DNA of 64,000 nt from Blepharisma stoltei (Eukaryota > Ciliophora > Heterotrichea > Heterotrichida > Blepharismidae), in the NCBI GenBank assembly GCA_914767885.1, contig CAJZBQ010000027.1, forward strand, positions 310,001 to 374,000. Direction: 5' to 3'. The position numbers and the translations under genes were made by a program. Positions 1 through 9,639 of the stretch are shown piece after piece. Positions within the stretch are counted from its first letter, which is position 1, and every line of letters begins with the position of its first letter. The notes below the pieces were generated by a model. It was not told the DNA's origin. It searched no databases and worked only from the letters and a program-made list of their open reading frames with translations.

Positions 1-1153
1 TTAAAAATATGGAGATTTAAAGACGCTACCAAAATTACAACACACATATACTAAATCAATTATTGGTTTCTCGTTTAATATCTGCTACCAAATTACCTGT
101 ATTGGCTTTCGTCCCTGATTTAGGGTTTGGCCTATCCACCGCTGCGATTTAGCCAAGGCAATCCATGCTCTAGTACAAAGAGCCGTCGAAATTTAAGCAC
201 CGAAGACGAGGACCGTTCAGAGGTGAAGCTGAGGGCACAATAATTCCAAAAAATGTGAATTTATGGATGACTATTGGCAAAAGGGAATATTGAAAACTTG
301 TATCCTAGGGAGTAACTGCCCGCCTCATGCTGGAGAGTTATCGAATCCATAAAGCGTTGTTTGGCTTCTTCTTTCAAACTGCAAGCCTCCCACAAAATAA
401 ATTCAAAACCTGAAAATGGGCTTGGACTAGGCTTTGTATGCAGCCGGAAATGCTTATCTGGAATTGCATATACATAAATACGGAATGGCGAACAACTTTC
501 CCTCTTAGCACCAGTAGCCAGACGGGGATTCTGGAAGCCTTGTCAGGCTCATATTCAGGGCAATGCTTTATCCTGAGGAGGATGAAACTTGGAAGTGATA
601 AAGGGGATCGCCTATCAAAACTAGAGGGGTTCACTTGGCCAATCGGTCAACCGGATATTTTCCTAGCGCGATATCGGGGAGTTTCATCTGGGCAGAAAAT
701 CTGACCAGAAAATTCACACTTTGAGTTTTCAGAAAAGGCAACCTCTTCGGCATATTGCACGATGACCCAGCATCTTTACCTCCGGGTAGCAAGTGCAAGC
801 ACTTGTCCGGAAGGAGCAACATAGTCCTTAGACTGTGTAATCAGACTGGCAAGTAGGGGGGTGATGCGAATCAAGGGACGTGAAGCGCTATTAGTGGCTG
901 GCGGCAGCTTCTCTATAATAATTTAATGAATTGATGCTTACCTGATATTGCTGTCAATTTCTGGTTGCAAAACCTTGCCAATATAATTAAATATCATTCA
1001 AAGCTGCATTACCTCTTGAGTCGAGACGCCATATTTGATTATCACTAAATTACAACAATTTGCAAACCTTCTAAAAAGAGGCATATAAAATTTTTCATAT
1101 TTTCAAAGGTAGGGGATATTATTATTTCTCTATGATCAGATGACGTTATTAGG
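1..1153. other. GC-richer non-coding block, unidentified
   Basis: No convincing gene is visible here. About 110-905 is clearly less AT-rich than its surroundings, like the retroposon inserts at 5902-6327 and 21606-22029, but I see no matching ends or target duplication. An open stretch at about 438-824 with TGA read as Trp has no recognisable protein. From about 906 the base composition returns to AT-rich; a short open stretch at about 922-1050 could be a gene tail but nothing supports it. It may be a germline-limited repeat. Confidence 0.4.
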
Positions 1154-2612
1154 ATGTTTAGCTTTCCTGGAGGAGAGCTGCTCCATGAGCTTAAAAATGA
1201 TGAAGAAATTAAATTTTTTTGTATTTCATCTAATGAGCTAACTTTAATATCAGTTCCTGATTATGCTTCTGAGATTAATATTTGGTCACTAGAAACTTAT
1301 GACTCTATTTTTAAAAGTAAAGCCCGTTGAACAAATTGACGCTATTGATTTTTCGCCTTGTGGCAGATATTTTGCTTGTGGAAGTAGAAACTCAGAGTAT
1401 TTATATATATATGACTTACTCCCCCCCGTGAGTGAACAAAAACATTAGAAAAATCGCCCAAAAACCCACCCTCCGTGAGTGAACAAAAATTTTTTTAATA
1501 GAAATTTTTTTTATGGAAAAAAAATTTGATATATAAGTGATAAATAAGTGATAATTATTATAATGAAATCTAGAGCTAATTCTGTTTAATTTTAAACGAA
1601 TTGCTTTTTAAAACATAAATTTTATAAATTAAATTAATATTTGCATTCAATTTTTTGCGAATTAGGATTTTTATAAATTTCGAAAAAAAAAATTTTTTAT
1701 AAAATTAATATATAATTTTTTTTAAAAAAAAAATATTAACCCCCCTCCGTGAGTGAACAAAAATTTTTTTGTTCACTCACGGAGGGGGGGAAGTTAGAAA
1801 ATATTGACGAAGAAGTCTCAATAGAAATGGGACTGCAAGAGATTAGATCAATTCGCTATTCTAATTCTGGTAAATATATAGCATGTTCATTCCTATTTAT
1901 TCAATTATGAGACCAAAATTCAAAAATAACTTCAGACTTAATAGTTAATGACGCCGAGTCTTTAAAAATTTGTTTTTCAAAATGCGATAAATATCTTGCA
2001 TCTGCATGTTCTGATGGGTGCATTAGGATATGAAATATCGAAAATGCTGAAATTACTTATAGAAGTTTCCTATGTTTGGCGCTGTAAGGCCGATAAATTC
2101 TGATCGGAATTTATCGGTTGGTTGCACCAAATCAATGCCTTGGTCGGACCAAAAAGCGATTTGGTCCGACGGACTTGGAAAGCTCCTGGGAAAATGTCTG
2201 CGCTTTCAGCGCTATATAGAGGAAACCTCTATACATTATAATGGCTCATGCAGAAGTTTATCAAAATCCGTTTTTTGGCCTTAGTATGGATATGTTTGAT
2301 AGGGTGCATGATTTAATTACTGCTTTAGAGTATTCGAATTGTGGCCGATATTTATTAAGTGCTGGAAATGATGGATATGTTAAAATTATTGATTTAGTAA
2401 CACAGAACAGTTTCTACGAAATTAAAGCCCATATGCAAAAAGTACTTTCTGCTAGCTTTTCAATAGATGGGAATTGGATTATTTCGACAGGAGGTGGAGG
2501 GATCAGAGTATGGGACTTTAAACAAATATTGGCGAAAAAGAAGCATATTTTAAAAATAGAAAAATCAGAGTGTGAGAAATTAATAATGGTATCAGAAGAT
2601 CGTCATGAATAG
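1154..2612 (+). CDS. WD40-repeat protein, interrupted by two germline inserts
   Basis: This gene encodes a WD40 beta-propeller protein of about 301 residues after insert removal; its cellular role is unknown, but such proteins are scaffolds. Blade motifs are visible as FSPCGRYFACGS, IRIWNIE (the Trp is TGA near 2027), YSNCGRYLLSAGNDG and IRVWDFKQ. A second Trp codon TGA lies near 1907. Inserts at 1417-1794 and 2058-2231 split blades; leaving one TA at each junction restores YIYDLENIDEE and AEITYIIMAHAE. The stop is TAG at 2610-2612. One oddity remains: the frame slips by one base at a T5 run near 1308-1312, and four Ts would give a continuous protein. That is probably a consensus error, though a real lesion is possible. 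Confidence 0.75.
1417..1794 (+). mobile_element. Family A MITE as IES in WD40 gene
   Basis: About 378 bp, flanked by TTA on both sides (target duplication). The left end starts CTCCCCCCCGTGAGTGAAC; the right end is a hairpin of the same motif, CCTCCGTGAGTGAAC then its inverse. A second direct copy of the terminal motif sits about 60 bp in. The inside shares the family core GTGATAATTATTATAATG. Removing it with one TTA restores the WD40 frame. Confidence 0.85.
2058..2231. other. IES with terminal inverted repeats in WD40 gene
   Basis: 174-bp insert flanked by TATA. Ends TATAGAAGTTTCCT and (inverted) TATAGAGGTTTCCT match, followed by a shared GCGCTG. Cutting at the first left TA and second right TA is the only combination that joins the flanking WD40 codons without a stop. 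The interior has two more inverted pairs around 2090 and 2140. Confidence 0.75.
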
Positions 2613-2680
2613 AAAGATCAGTCTATATAGACATCTATAAAAGATAAATGAAAAATTATTATTAACTCTATCAAATTATA

Positions 2681-3457
2681 TTATCGATGGTGGAACTGAA
2701 TAAAAATTACTAATTGTGGTGTTTGTGGAGAGTATGAAATCCTTGGCGTCATTCTATACTTTTTTTGTAGTAAACTTGGCATGCTCATCTGAGTTATTGG
2801 TCTTTGCATAGTTGTGAACGCTGGAGTAAACACTCGTTGATTGCTAAGAGGATCAGGACTTGTCCTTGACTGGAAATCGCCCCTTGCTATATATTCAGTA
2901 AAAAATGTTTTTCTGTCAAGATTTCAACTTTTGTCAATTGATTTTTCCTTAATAGTTATTACCATCCTATTCCTAACAGAAATTGTATACAATTCTTTGA
3001 ATTTTTCTATATCTCGTAAGGTTTCTTGACACTCATTCTCTAGCTGCTCAAAGCTTAATTTATCAGTTTCAGAGTTAATTTTGTCAATTTGCAGATAATT
3101 GAATTTAATAGCTTTTTGGAGGTTTTGCCCCATTTCTATCAGATCTGTTTGCTTTGATTGATTTAGCTTTTGGTCAATTGATTTCTCGATATCTTCTAGG
3201 CGTGGCCTAGTAACTTCGGCATGATTAGTAACTTTTCTTTTTTTAATTCGGCTAATTAACTTATCAATCGCTGTATTGCTCATAGTTGTCTTCAGGCTCA
3301 AAGAATTTAGGCTTGACTTTACTGTCTCTGATATTAAGCTATCAATAGGCTGATACGAATTTTTTCTTTTTTTTACAATTTCAAGGATAATTCTAAAAAT
3401 CCTATTTATTATTTACTTTGGAAATCTTGAAACAAGCCATTGATTTTTTTCTGACAT
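2681..3457 (-). CDS. Coiled-coil protein with a 15-nt intron
   Basis: I do not recognise this protein of about 253 residues. It starts MSEKNQWLVSRFPK at 3457; the reading frame only continues if the 15-nt intron GTAAATAATAAATAG (3402-3416 on the plus strand) is removed. The middle (RIKKRKVTNHAEVTRPRLED onward) is charged and helical, probably coiled coil, with an LTDLIEMGQNLQKAI-like heptad stretch. One TGA codon near 2917 reads as Trp. The C-terminal 60 residues are Pro/Ser/Gln-rich and probably disordered. It ends with TAA at 2681-2683. It is convergent with the WD40 gene, 68 bp away. Confidence 0.65.
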
Positions 3458-3590
3458 CAAATTTTCATGATTTTTCCTTTCGTTTTTATTCTTTATTATA
3501 ATATAAAAATTATTAAACCTGCTTAGCCGCTTCCTTAGCTATTATAAGAAAATAGGATAACGGTAGCCAGTAGGAGCATTTATATTTACT

Positions 3591-4578
3591 TTAAATAGGT
3601 ATATTTTCTAATTCTTCAAATATCGTCATCTGAGTATGAGCAAACCCAAAAAGTCCTAAAGCTTCTTCTTTCATTTCATTATATTCTCTCCTAAATATTC
3701 TTTACTCTAAATCATGAATTTCTGCAGTTTTTACTTTTGTGAGCTCCCATATTTCTTTTTCTATTGCTTTAATTTTTTTTTCATATTCCTGCTCAAGCTC
3801 GTTAATTTTATCTGTCATATTTCGATGCTTGTCAATAAATTTTTTTCTATAGCTTGCTTCGTTTTCGTTTCTTCCAATCTCCCACATGTTTACGGCTTCT
3901 TTAAATCCATCAGCTTGATTAATAAAAATATTTTTTATATTTTTAGAGAAAATTATTTTATTTTAAAAATTCAGATAATTCCAATAATTATATAGGAATA
4001 GGGTACTATTCTAAGCTTTACTAATATTTTTATTCAAAATAGGATATATTGTGTAGGCTTGAGTATTTTTCTTCAATTTCTATATGTTTTTGCACTAATT
4101 GCTGCTGCAGTTCTTCGTCAGTATTTCTCAAAGTTTGTTCTTCTAAGCTCTCATTAAATTCTCTTATAGAATTTCGATATTTTGAAATTTCCGATTCTAA
4201 TTTTTTGACTTCTTCACTGTTCTCAAAACCTGCTTTTATTTTGGCTTTTGCTTCTTTAATAAGCTCAGCGTTATTTTTTAATCGTTCCTCTAGCTCTTGA
4301 TTTCTTTTAGTATAATTTTCCATTCTCTGGTAAACTTCTCTATATCGTGCTGCAATTTTATATTCCATTGAGTTTTGATGAGCATCAATCATTGACTCTA
4401 AGTCTTCATCAATTCCTATCAGTTTTCCGAAATTTTTCAGTTTTTTTTCATGAATTGTTTGAACATCCTGTATATATTTTCGTAAATCTTTGATTTCTTC
4501 TTCAATTTTGTGCATTCTTTCGACCTGTTCTTGCTTCTGCATTAAAGTTAAGGTTCTCTTCATAGCCCTTCTGTCCAT
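3591..4578 (-). CDS. Coiled-coil protein, one IES and one 15-nt intron
   Basis: Unrecognised protein of about 287 residues, almost entirely coiled coil (MQKQEQVERMHKIEEEIKDL at the N-terminus, ELEQEYEKKIKAIEKEIW near the C-terminus). The standard-frame reading appears as two open frames. Removing a 109-bp insert at 3936-4044 joins SSLHN to IKNIFINQADGFKEAVNMW in frame, and removing the intron GTAAAGAATATTTAG (3691-3705) joins HDLE to REYNEMKEEALG. The second half has no start codon of its own, which supports a single gene. The start is ATG at 4578 and the stop TAA at 3591-3593. The role is unknown; long ciliate coiled coils are often cytoskeletal, which is only a guess here. Confidence 0.6.
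3936..4044. other. Short IES in coiled-coil gene
   Basis: 109-bp AT-rich insert with stops in all useful frames. It was placed by frame restoration: TA at 3936-3937 and 4045-4046 joins the codons for His-Asn-Ile to Lys-Asn-Ile. End similarity is weak (both ends TAT followed by a T/A run). Confidence 0.55.
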
Positions 4579-4745
4579 CTTTTACAGTTCTTATAAAAAA
4601 TTTTATTAAAACAAAATTATATTAGAGGTTGATTTACAGTAAAAATAAATATAAAATTTGAATTATATCCAATCATATCTATACAAAAGCCATATGTTTA
4701 TTATTATTTAAAATTGATTTACTTTTAAATTGATATAAGTTTATT

Positions 4746-6922
4746 TTAATCTCTAAATACTAACTCCCCCCCTCCGTAAGTGAACAAAACATTTTGTTCA
4801 CTCACAGGGGGGATTAATTTTTTTTTTTCTCAAAATTTAAAAAAATTCTAATTCAAAATTTGAAAGCAAAATATTAATTAATTTATAAAATTTATGCTTT
4901 AAAAAGCAATTTGTTTAAAATTAAACAATATTAGCTCTAGATTTCATTATAATAGTTATCACTTATATATCAAAAAATTTTTCCATAAAAAACTTTTCTA
5001 TTAAAAAAAATTTTTGTTCACTCACGGAGGGTGGTTTTTCAGGCAAAAAATAGCGATTTTTCTAATGGTTTTGTTCACTTACGGAGGTGGAGTAAATTAA
5101 AGTTCATAGAGTTTATGAAAGTTTGGTCAGTCACAGTCAAAAAGTCTTCTCCATAAAACCCTTGGTCAATCAACTCCTGGAAAGTTAAATCAAGCTTAAA
5201 CCTATGCTTTTCTTCTAGAGCAGGTGGCTTTGGCATATACAGAATCCCAGCTCCACAACTAATAGAAGGGCTTATCATTTTATATTTTGAGTTGCTATCA
5301 GTCAAAATGCTTATGAAATCTTTCAATTTAGAGTTTTTTCCAATCGTGATTATCCCAGGTTTATTACTGCAAACCAAGCAATTTGGATCTTTTTCTATCT
5401 GCAGTGTAGCTGTATGTATCCCAGTTTGTCCCATAAACATAAAATAATTATCCACTGGCTTCGTCACATAAGTCGCTATTTTTAGTGCTTCAGCCGCACA
5501 AGCAGCTGCAACAATTGCATTAGTCGATGCTATTGCTGGTATAATATTTTTAACGACTCCCATAGTTTTCATATATGTAACTCCTTCAATTCCATACGCT
5601 TTTGCTCTTTCCAGCGCAGTTTCATATATCCAATTCATATCCTCATAACTGTCTTTATCTACTTTTCTATTAGGAAAGGCTTTTTCCCACTCAATAATAT
5701 AGGCATACTCAATGCAATGTTCAGGAATTCTTGGAGTTTCAGCAATTGTACACATTGGGACACCTTTTTGTGGAGTCATCATAGGGAGAGTGCACTCATA
5801 GCAAGCGGTTTTATAAGGAATTACAACTCTGGCTTGACCTTTAAAGCCTTCAGTGCCGCCATCGATAATAGGTCTGACCGTTTCTGGTAAAGGCTCTCCA
5901 TAAATAAAATGGCATTCGGTTCGAGAGAAATTAGCTTTGCTAATTTTCTCTCCCTCATGGAATTTTATTTATAGGGTTAGGTTTTCACTCGAGAACTTCT
6001 GGACAGCTATAGCGGTTTAACTCTGGGGATAACCAGAGGAACTGCTCCTCAGTCCTCTCAAGATTTCGGGCTTTTACCTCTCAGCACATCCCCACGGGAG
6101 GATGACCCTTAGGCGGAACACGCGCAGGAGCTGAGTCGAGCGACAAGGGCGACGGCATCGCGCCGGGTGAGGCGTGCAGCAAGGCTGGTGAAGCAGGAGT
6201 TGATAGAAGGCTTGGCCAGGGCTGATCTGTTCCAAGATGGCTCGCCTACGTCACTAGTTTTGCCATAGGCCCTTTTGGGCTGCGGCACTAGACACTTTAA
6301 ATACCAGATAATTAAGTAAGTAAGTAAGGTAAAGGCTCTCCATCTTTATCAAACTTTACCATACTGTAGATCATTGAGTTTAGCCATCTGCGGGCTTCAA
6401 TGTTGTCAAGACCAGCGATTATTATATGGAAGCCACTATAAAATTCTTCATCAAATTCTTGGATGGGGCAAGTGTAAGCTTTTACTTTGCATTCCGGGAC
6501 TCTTTCCATAATGAATTTAGCAGCGACTTCTGATTTGAAAGAGCCGACATCAGATTGGCGGAATAAAAATTGACGGTTAAGGTTGGTGATGTCAATACGG
6601 TCAAGATCGATCACTTCAATATCACGAAATCCACTTACTCCCCCCAAGATAGAGACATTTTTTACTGGAAAAATAGGGGGAAATTTTATATTTTTTTGGG
6701 TAAAAAATGGAAATTTTCCCTATTTTTCCTAGTAAAAAATGTCTCTGTCTTGCGGGGAGTTAGTGCTAAATCTTTAAGAATTTCACATCCAAGCCCACCT
6801 GCACCAATAACCAGCACTCTTGCATAGTCTCTAAGCACTGATTTAATATCTTCGCCCGGTTGGAATTCTGCAGGTGCTAATTCAGAGCTTTTTAATAGAA
6901 CCCTATCTAAATCAGCCCACAT
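4746..6922 (-). CDS. UBA3: NEDD8-activating enzyme E1 catalytic subunit
   Basis: UBA3 pairs with a NAE1/APPBP1-type partner to adenylate NEDD8 and pass it to an E2, feeding cullin-RING ligase activation. About 425 residues remain after insert removal, normal for the family. Visible motifs are the nucleotide loop [19 protein letters not shown], the Asp-containing [16 protein letters not shown], the zinc cysteines CYEC and CLVC, and the active-site cysteine in [15 protein letters not shown]. The start is ATG at 6922; the divergent neighbour starts only 19 bp away. Three inserts interrupt it: a MITE (4761-5092) near the C-terminus, a retroposon (5886-6327) and a 125-bp TIR insert (6636-6760). 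Each removal restores conserved family sequence, for example [18 protein letters not shown]. The C-terminal ubiquitin-fold region ends ...NLVFRD. Confidence 0.93.
4761..5092 (-). mobile_element. Family A MITE as IES in UBA3
   Basis: 332 bp, in inverted orientation relative to the copy at 1417. TAA target duplication on both sides; ends CTCCCCCCCTCCGTAAGTG and its inverse. The hairpin end is at the left. Removal leaves the UBA3 tail NFNLVFRD followed by TAA; retention would add a foreign LLHLRK tail. Confidence 0.85.
5886..6327 (+). mobile_element. SINE-like retroposon (family S1) in UBA3
   Basis: A 426-bp GC-richer body (5902-6327) lies between perfect 16-bp copies of GGTAAAGGCTCTCCAT (5886-5901 and 6328-6343). 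The 3' end is a (TAAG)n tail, TAAGTAAGTAAGTAAG. The 5' part holds a hairpin around TTAGCTTTGCTAA. It has no coding capacity. Long target duplications and a simple-repeat tail are typical of non-LTR-driven retroposons. Loss of body plus one duplicate exactly restores UBA3. A TA lies inside the duplication, so TA-based IES excision gives the same product. Confidence 0.85.
6636..6760. mobile_element. 125-bp TIR insert (MITE-like IES) in UBA3
   Basis: Flanked by TTA duplications. The ends are near-perfect inverted repeats: CTCCCCCCAAGATAGAGAC on the left and CTCCCCGCAAGACAGAGAC on the right, extending for about 50 bp so most of the element is a hairpin. It shares only the CTCCCC tip with family A. 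Excision restores [12 protein letters not shown] of UBA3. Confidence 0.85.
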
Positions 6923-6941
6923 TAGATTTTTATTATAATAT

Positions 6942-7655
6942 ATGAAAAGGCCAGAAGATACTTTTGCGTTGACTTCTATTGATGAAAAGCTAAACTCACG
7001 CTCAACAGTAAGGAACCCAAAGCAAGTCCAATTACCGAATATCAAATCTGTCCCAACGCTTTTTATGAAAACTTCAATGACTCCATCAACAAAAGCGACG
7101 CCACGAGCGAATTATACGTCAGTTCCGTCAACAAGAAAATCTCAAAATCGGTCCTCAGTAACACATGATTTACTTAGAAATATTCAGCAAAGGGCAAACC
7201 AGTAACTCCTATATAGAGAAATTGAAGAACTGTTTACACTTAAAGCAGGAGACCTCACTGATACAGTGAGAAAGCTGGAAAAATCAAAGTATGTAAAAGA
7301 AGTCATCAAGGATTTATATGACCATGTATTGAGGAAAAAAAAAGAATATAATTCTCTGAAGCATGACCAAAGTTTATTAAAAGCTGAATTAGACTCACTA
7401 AATCAGAAATATAACGATTTAACGCACGTTGAAAAAGAAAACACCGATCGGCAGCAATATCTAGGAAACTTGCAAGAGAAATTTGATAAGCTGCAGAACA
7501 AAATTGATCTAGAATCGATTTTTACCGATTCATTAAATCATATGGCGAATGTTAGATATTTAAATTTGTGCTCAATTAAAGACCCGACTAGGCTATTAAA
7601 ATGACTAAAAATTATTACAAATAAATATCTTCTATATAAGAGACTTTTATTTTAA
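6942..7655 (+). CDS. Coiled-coil protein with a 15-nt intron
   Basis: Unrecognised protein of about 232 residues. The N-terminal 85 residues are basic and Ser/Thr-rich ([20 protein letters not shown]), probably disordered. Removal of the intron GTAACTCCTATATAG (7202-7216) joins QQRANQ to [13 protein letters not shown]. From there on it is coiled coil ([15 protein letters not shown]). TGA near 7602 is read as Trp. The TAA stop at 7653-7655 overlaps by one base the ATG of the next gene. The start ATG is 19 bp from the divergent UBA3 start, leaving almost no promoter space. Confidence 0.65.
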
Positions 7656-8092
7656 TGGAAGATTCGGAAAGTAATGTTTCCTATTCTTCTTCCTTTTGTG
7701 AAGAAAACGGAGCTTTACAGGATGAATTTTTCGAACTTTTACTATTAAATGAACTTATTGATGCAGGATTACTTGATAATTCTGAATCAGAGTATGAATG
7801 AAATGATAGTGATACAGAAAATGTTGATACAGATGACAAAATATTGGAGTTTTTAAGTCGTTTAGATGGAAAAATACTAGATGAAATAGATCCTATTCAG
7901 GAAACCTTCAAATATAGGAAGACTGAGGTGATCATTGATGATAAGAAGACAATCGATAAGAAAATCCTGGACACCAGAAAAATAAAAATTAGATCAGATT
8001 CAAATTTTATCAGAAAAATAAAATTGATATCAGAATCAAGCATTATCAGGAAAATAAAATTTAGATCAGATTCAAAATTTCATCAGAAATAG
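7655..8092 (+). CDS. Acidic protein with SDSxF-IRKIK repeats
   Basis: Unrecognised protein of 145 residues. The first half is very acidic (EYEWNDSDTENVDTDD, Trp from TGA at about 7799). The C-terminal 35 residues contain three diverged copies of an 11-residue unit around IRKIKxRSDSxF. The stop is TAG at 8090-8092, further evidence that TAG is a stop. The ATG overlaps the stop of the upstream gene in a TAATG arrangement, so the two could share a transcript, although operons are not usual in ciliates; a mis-assigned end of the upstream gene is an alternative. Confidence 0.5.
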
Positions 8093-8367
8093 AAAATTCA
8101 TATCAGACTCAGAAATCGAAAAAATCGCGGATTACGTGGGTTCAGAAAAATTTTACCAAAATTTTATCCAAAATTTTTTTAGGAAAAGAAGAAAGTTAAA
8201 AAAAATTTTTAATCGGGACATGGCCCTGAAATAAAGGCCTTTAAGTAATAAAGATTTCTCTCTCTCTATATAAGAAAATTTTATTTTAAAAACAAAAGCC
8301 ATTAAAATCACAAATAGTGCACACTCTAGCTCAGAATAAAATTTTGGATCGAGGAAGCGAATATCAC

Positions 8368-9096
8368 ATGACTTCTGCCTTAGCTACAAGAGGAAAATTA
8401 GGAAAAATCCAAGAAAACATTAATTCTCAACGCACAAAGATGAGAGAATTATTAAACCAAGAATTAAAAAAATACGAAGAAAGAAGTAAAGCTATTGCAT
8501 TTTACAAACAAGAGCAGCAGCTTTGGTATAGACAAAAAGAAGCTGAAATAAAAGACCAAGATATCAATAATTTAGTAAAAATTGACAATGAAGTCAGAAA
8601 AGGTGACAAGCTTCGGCTAGAGTTTGTAGAAGCAAGTCAAAATTTAGCGACAAGAGAAGGCGAAATTTCTGAAGCTCTTCGAATTACAAATTCCACTTCA
8701 GTGTCCAACCTTTTCAGTCAGCTTCAAAAACTTCGAGTTACTAAAGAGAGCCTTGAATCTTTACGAGCTGACTTAGAAGCTACACTCCGTAGGCAGCAAA
8801 ACGAAATAGAAAGGCTTAATAAAGAATATGATAATTTAAGTTTGCAAAAACATCAAAAGGATGAATATGATTATCATACTCTTTATGATTTAGAAGTTGG
8901 GCTTTCTAAAAGAGAACATGAGCTACAAACTCATTCAGAAGACTTGGATAAGGTTAAAGCAGACTTTTCTACAGGACTACTTGGGCTGAACAGAATTATC
9001 CAAAAACTTGGAGAAAATAACGATATAAGAGAAATCAGGACTATAAAAGATGCAATTGAATATATTTGTTATAAAATTAATCATTTGACTGAGTAG
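8368..9096 (+). CDS. Coiled-coil protein
   Basis: Unrecognised protein of 242 residues from the first in-frame ATG at 8368. The frame stays open upstream to about 8292 but without ATG, so a short upstream exon cannot be excluded. The body is heptad-rich (RTKMRELLNQELKKYEERS, LRRQQNEIERLNKEYDNL), with a less charged C-terminal end LLGLNRIIQKLGEN. It has no TGA codons and no insert. Its TAG stop at 9094-9096 is two bases from the stop of the convergent TMEM222-like gene. Confidence 0.65.
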   Translation: MTSALATRGKLGKIQENINSQRTKMRELLNQELKKYEERSKAIAFYKQEQQLWYRQKEAEIKDQDINNLVKIDNEVRKGDKLRLEFVEASQNLATREGEISEALRITNSTSVSNLFSQLQKLRVTKESLESLRADLEATLRRQQNEIERLNKEYDNLSLQKHQKDEYDYHTLYDLEVGLSKREHELQTHSEDLDKVKADFSTGLLGLNRIIQKLGENNDIREIRTIKDAIEYICYKINHLTE

Positions 9097-9098
9097 AT

Positions 9099-9617
9099 TT
9101 AGCTTAAAACCATTCTTAAAACCATAATTAGAATGATAACCACAGCGAAGCCTGCATAAGTTTTAATAAATCCACTGATGCCAACATAATGACTTTTTCT
9201 TATACAGAGCCACCAAATGCTGATCATATTCCAGCCGCCTCCTTCAAAGTTTATTTGGTTTAAAACATAAGCGACATGGCTGTGACAATTATCACAGCAC
9301 AGGTTATGCATTCTTTGGCTATATTCGCCGTCACCCTTGTCTACAGCCTCATCCCATGATTTTTTGCTTTCACATTCTAAAGGAACATATTTAGTTGGGT
9401 TTCCAAAAGCCATATCGTCGACCGAAACTGTATAAGGACCTGAAAAATCATGTATAACACCTTCGCTTGAGCAAATCCCAGTGTGGCCTATAAACGGGAT
9501 CAGAGCAGTTATCAGAGGTAAAGGAGTCCATACAACAGAATAAGGAAACCTTTGTCTTTTAAAATCAAATTTTTCTTTCAAATTTTCATCAGTTTGTTGT
9601 AGATAAGTTGGCTTCAT
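9099..9617 (-). CDS. TMEM222: TMEM222/DUF778 family membrane protein
   Basis: 172 residues, close to the family's length. Family signatures are clear: PYSVVWTPLPLITALIPFIG, HTGICSSEGVIHDFSGPY, DDMAFGNPTKY and MHNLCCDNCHSHVAYVLN. There is a hydrophobic C-terminal segment (FAVVIILIMVLRMVLS). The biochemical role of this family is not established to my knowledge. The gene has no insert, intron or TGA codon. It is convergent with the 8368-9096 gene (two bases between stops) and starts 22 bp below the CDT1 stop. Confidence 0.85.
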   Translation of the reverse strand: MKPTYLQQTDENLKEKFDFKRQRFPYSVVWTPLPLITALIPFIGHTGICSSEGVIHDFSGPYTVSVDDMAFGNPTKYVPLECESKKSWDEAVDKGDGEYSQRMHNLCCDNCHSHVAYVLNQINFEGGGWNMISIWWLCIRKSHYVGISGFIKTYAGFAVVIILIMVLRMVLS

Positions 9618-9639
9618 ATTTTTATTATCCTAAATTAAC

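Noticed and set aside
438..824. Open frame in the GC-rich block with TGA as Trp
   Set aside because: Composition bias makes open frames likely by chance and no protein family is recognisable.
3888..3995. Upstream 15-nt intron at the 3887 ATG (GTAAACATGTGGGAG)
   Set aside because: It has the right size and ends, but its removal shifts the strong coiled-coil frame; a 109-bp IES joining the two halves explains the data better.
5902..6327. Group I/II intron or tRNA-derived promoter in the S1 body
   Set aside because: GGTTCGAGA near 5916 is B-box-like but is not conserved in the 21606 copy; no splice signals or intron core seen, and the 16-bp duplications fit retroposition better.
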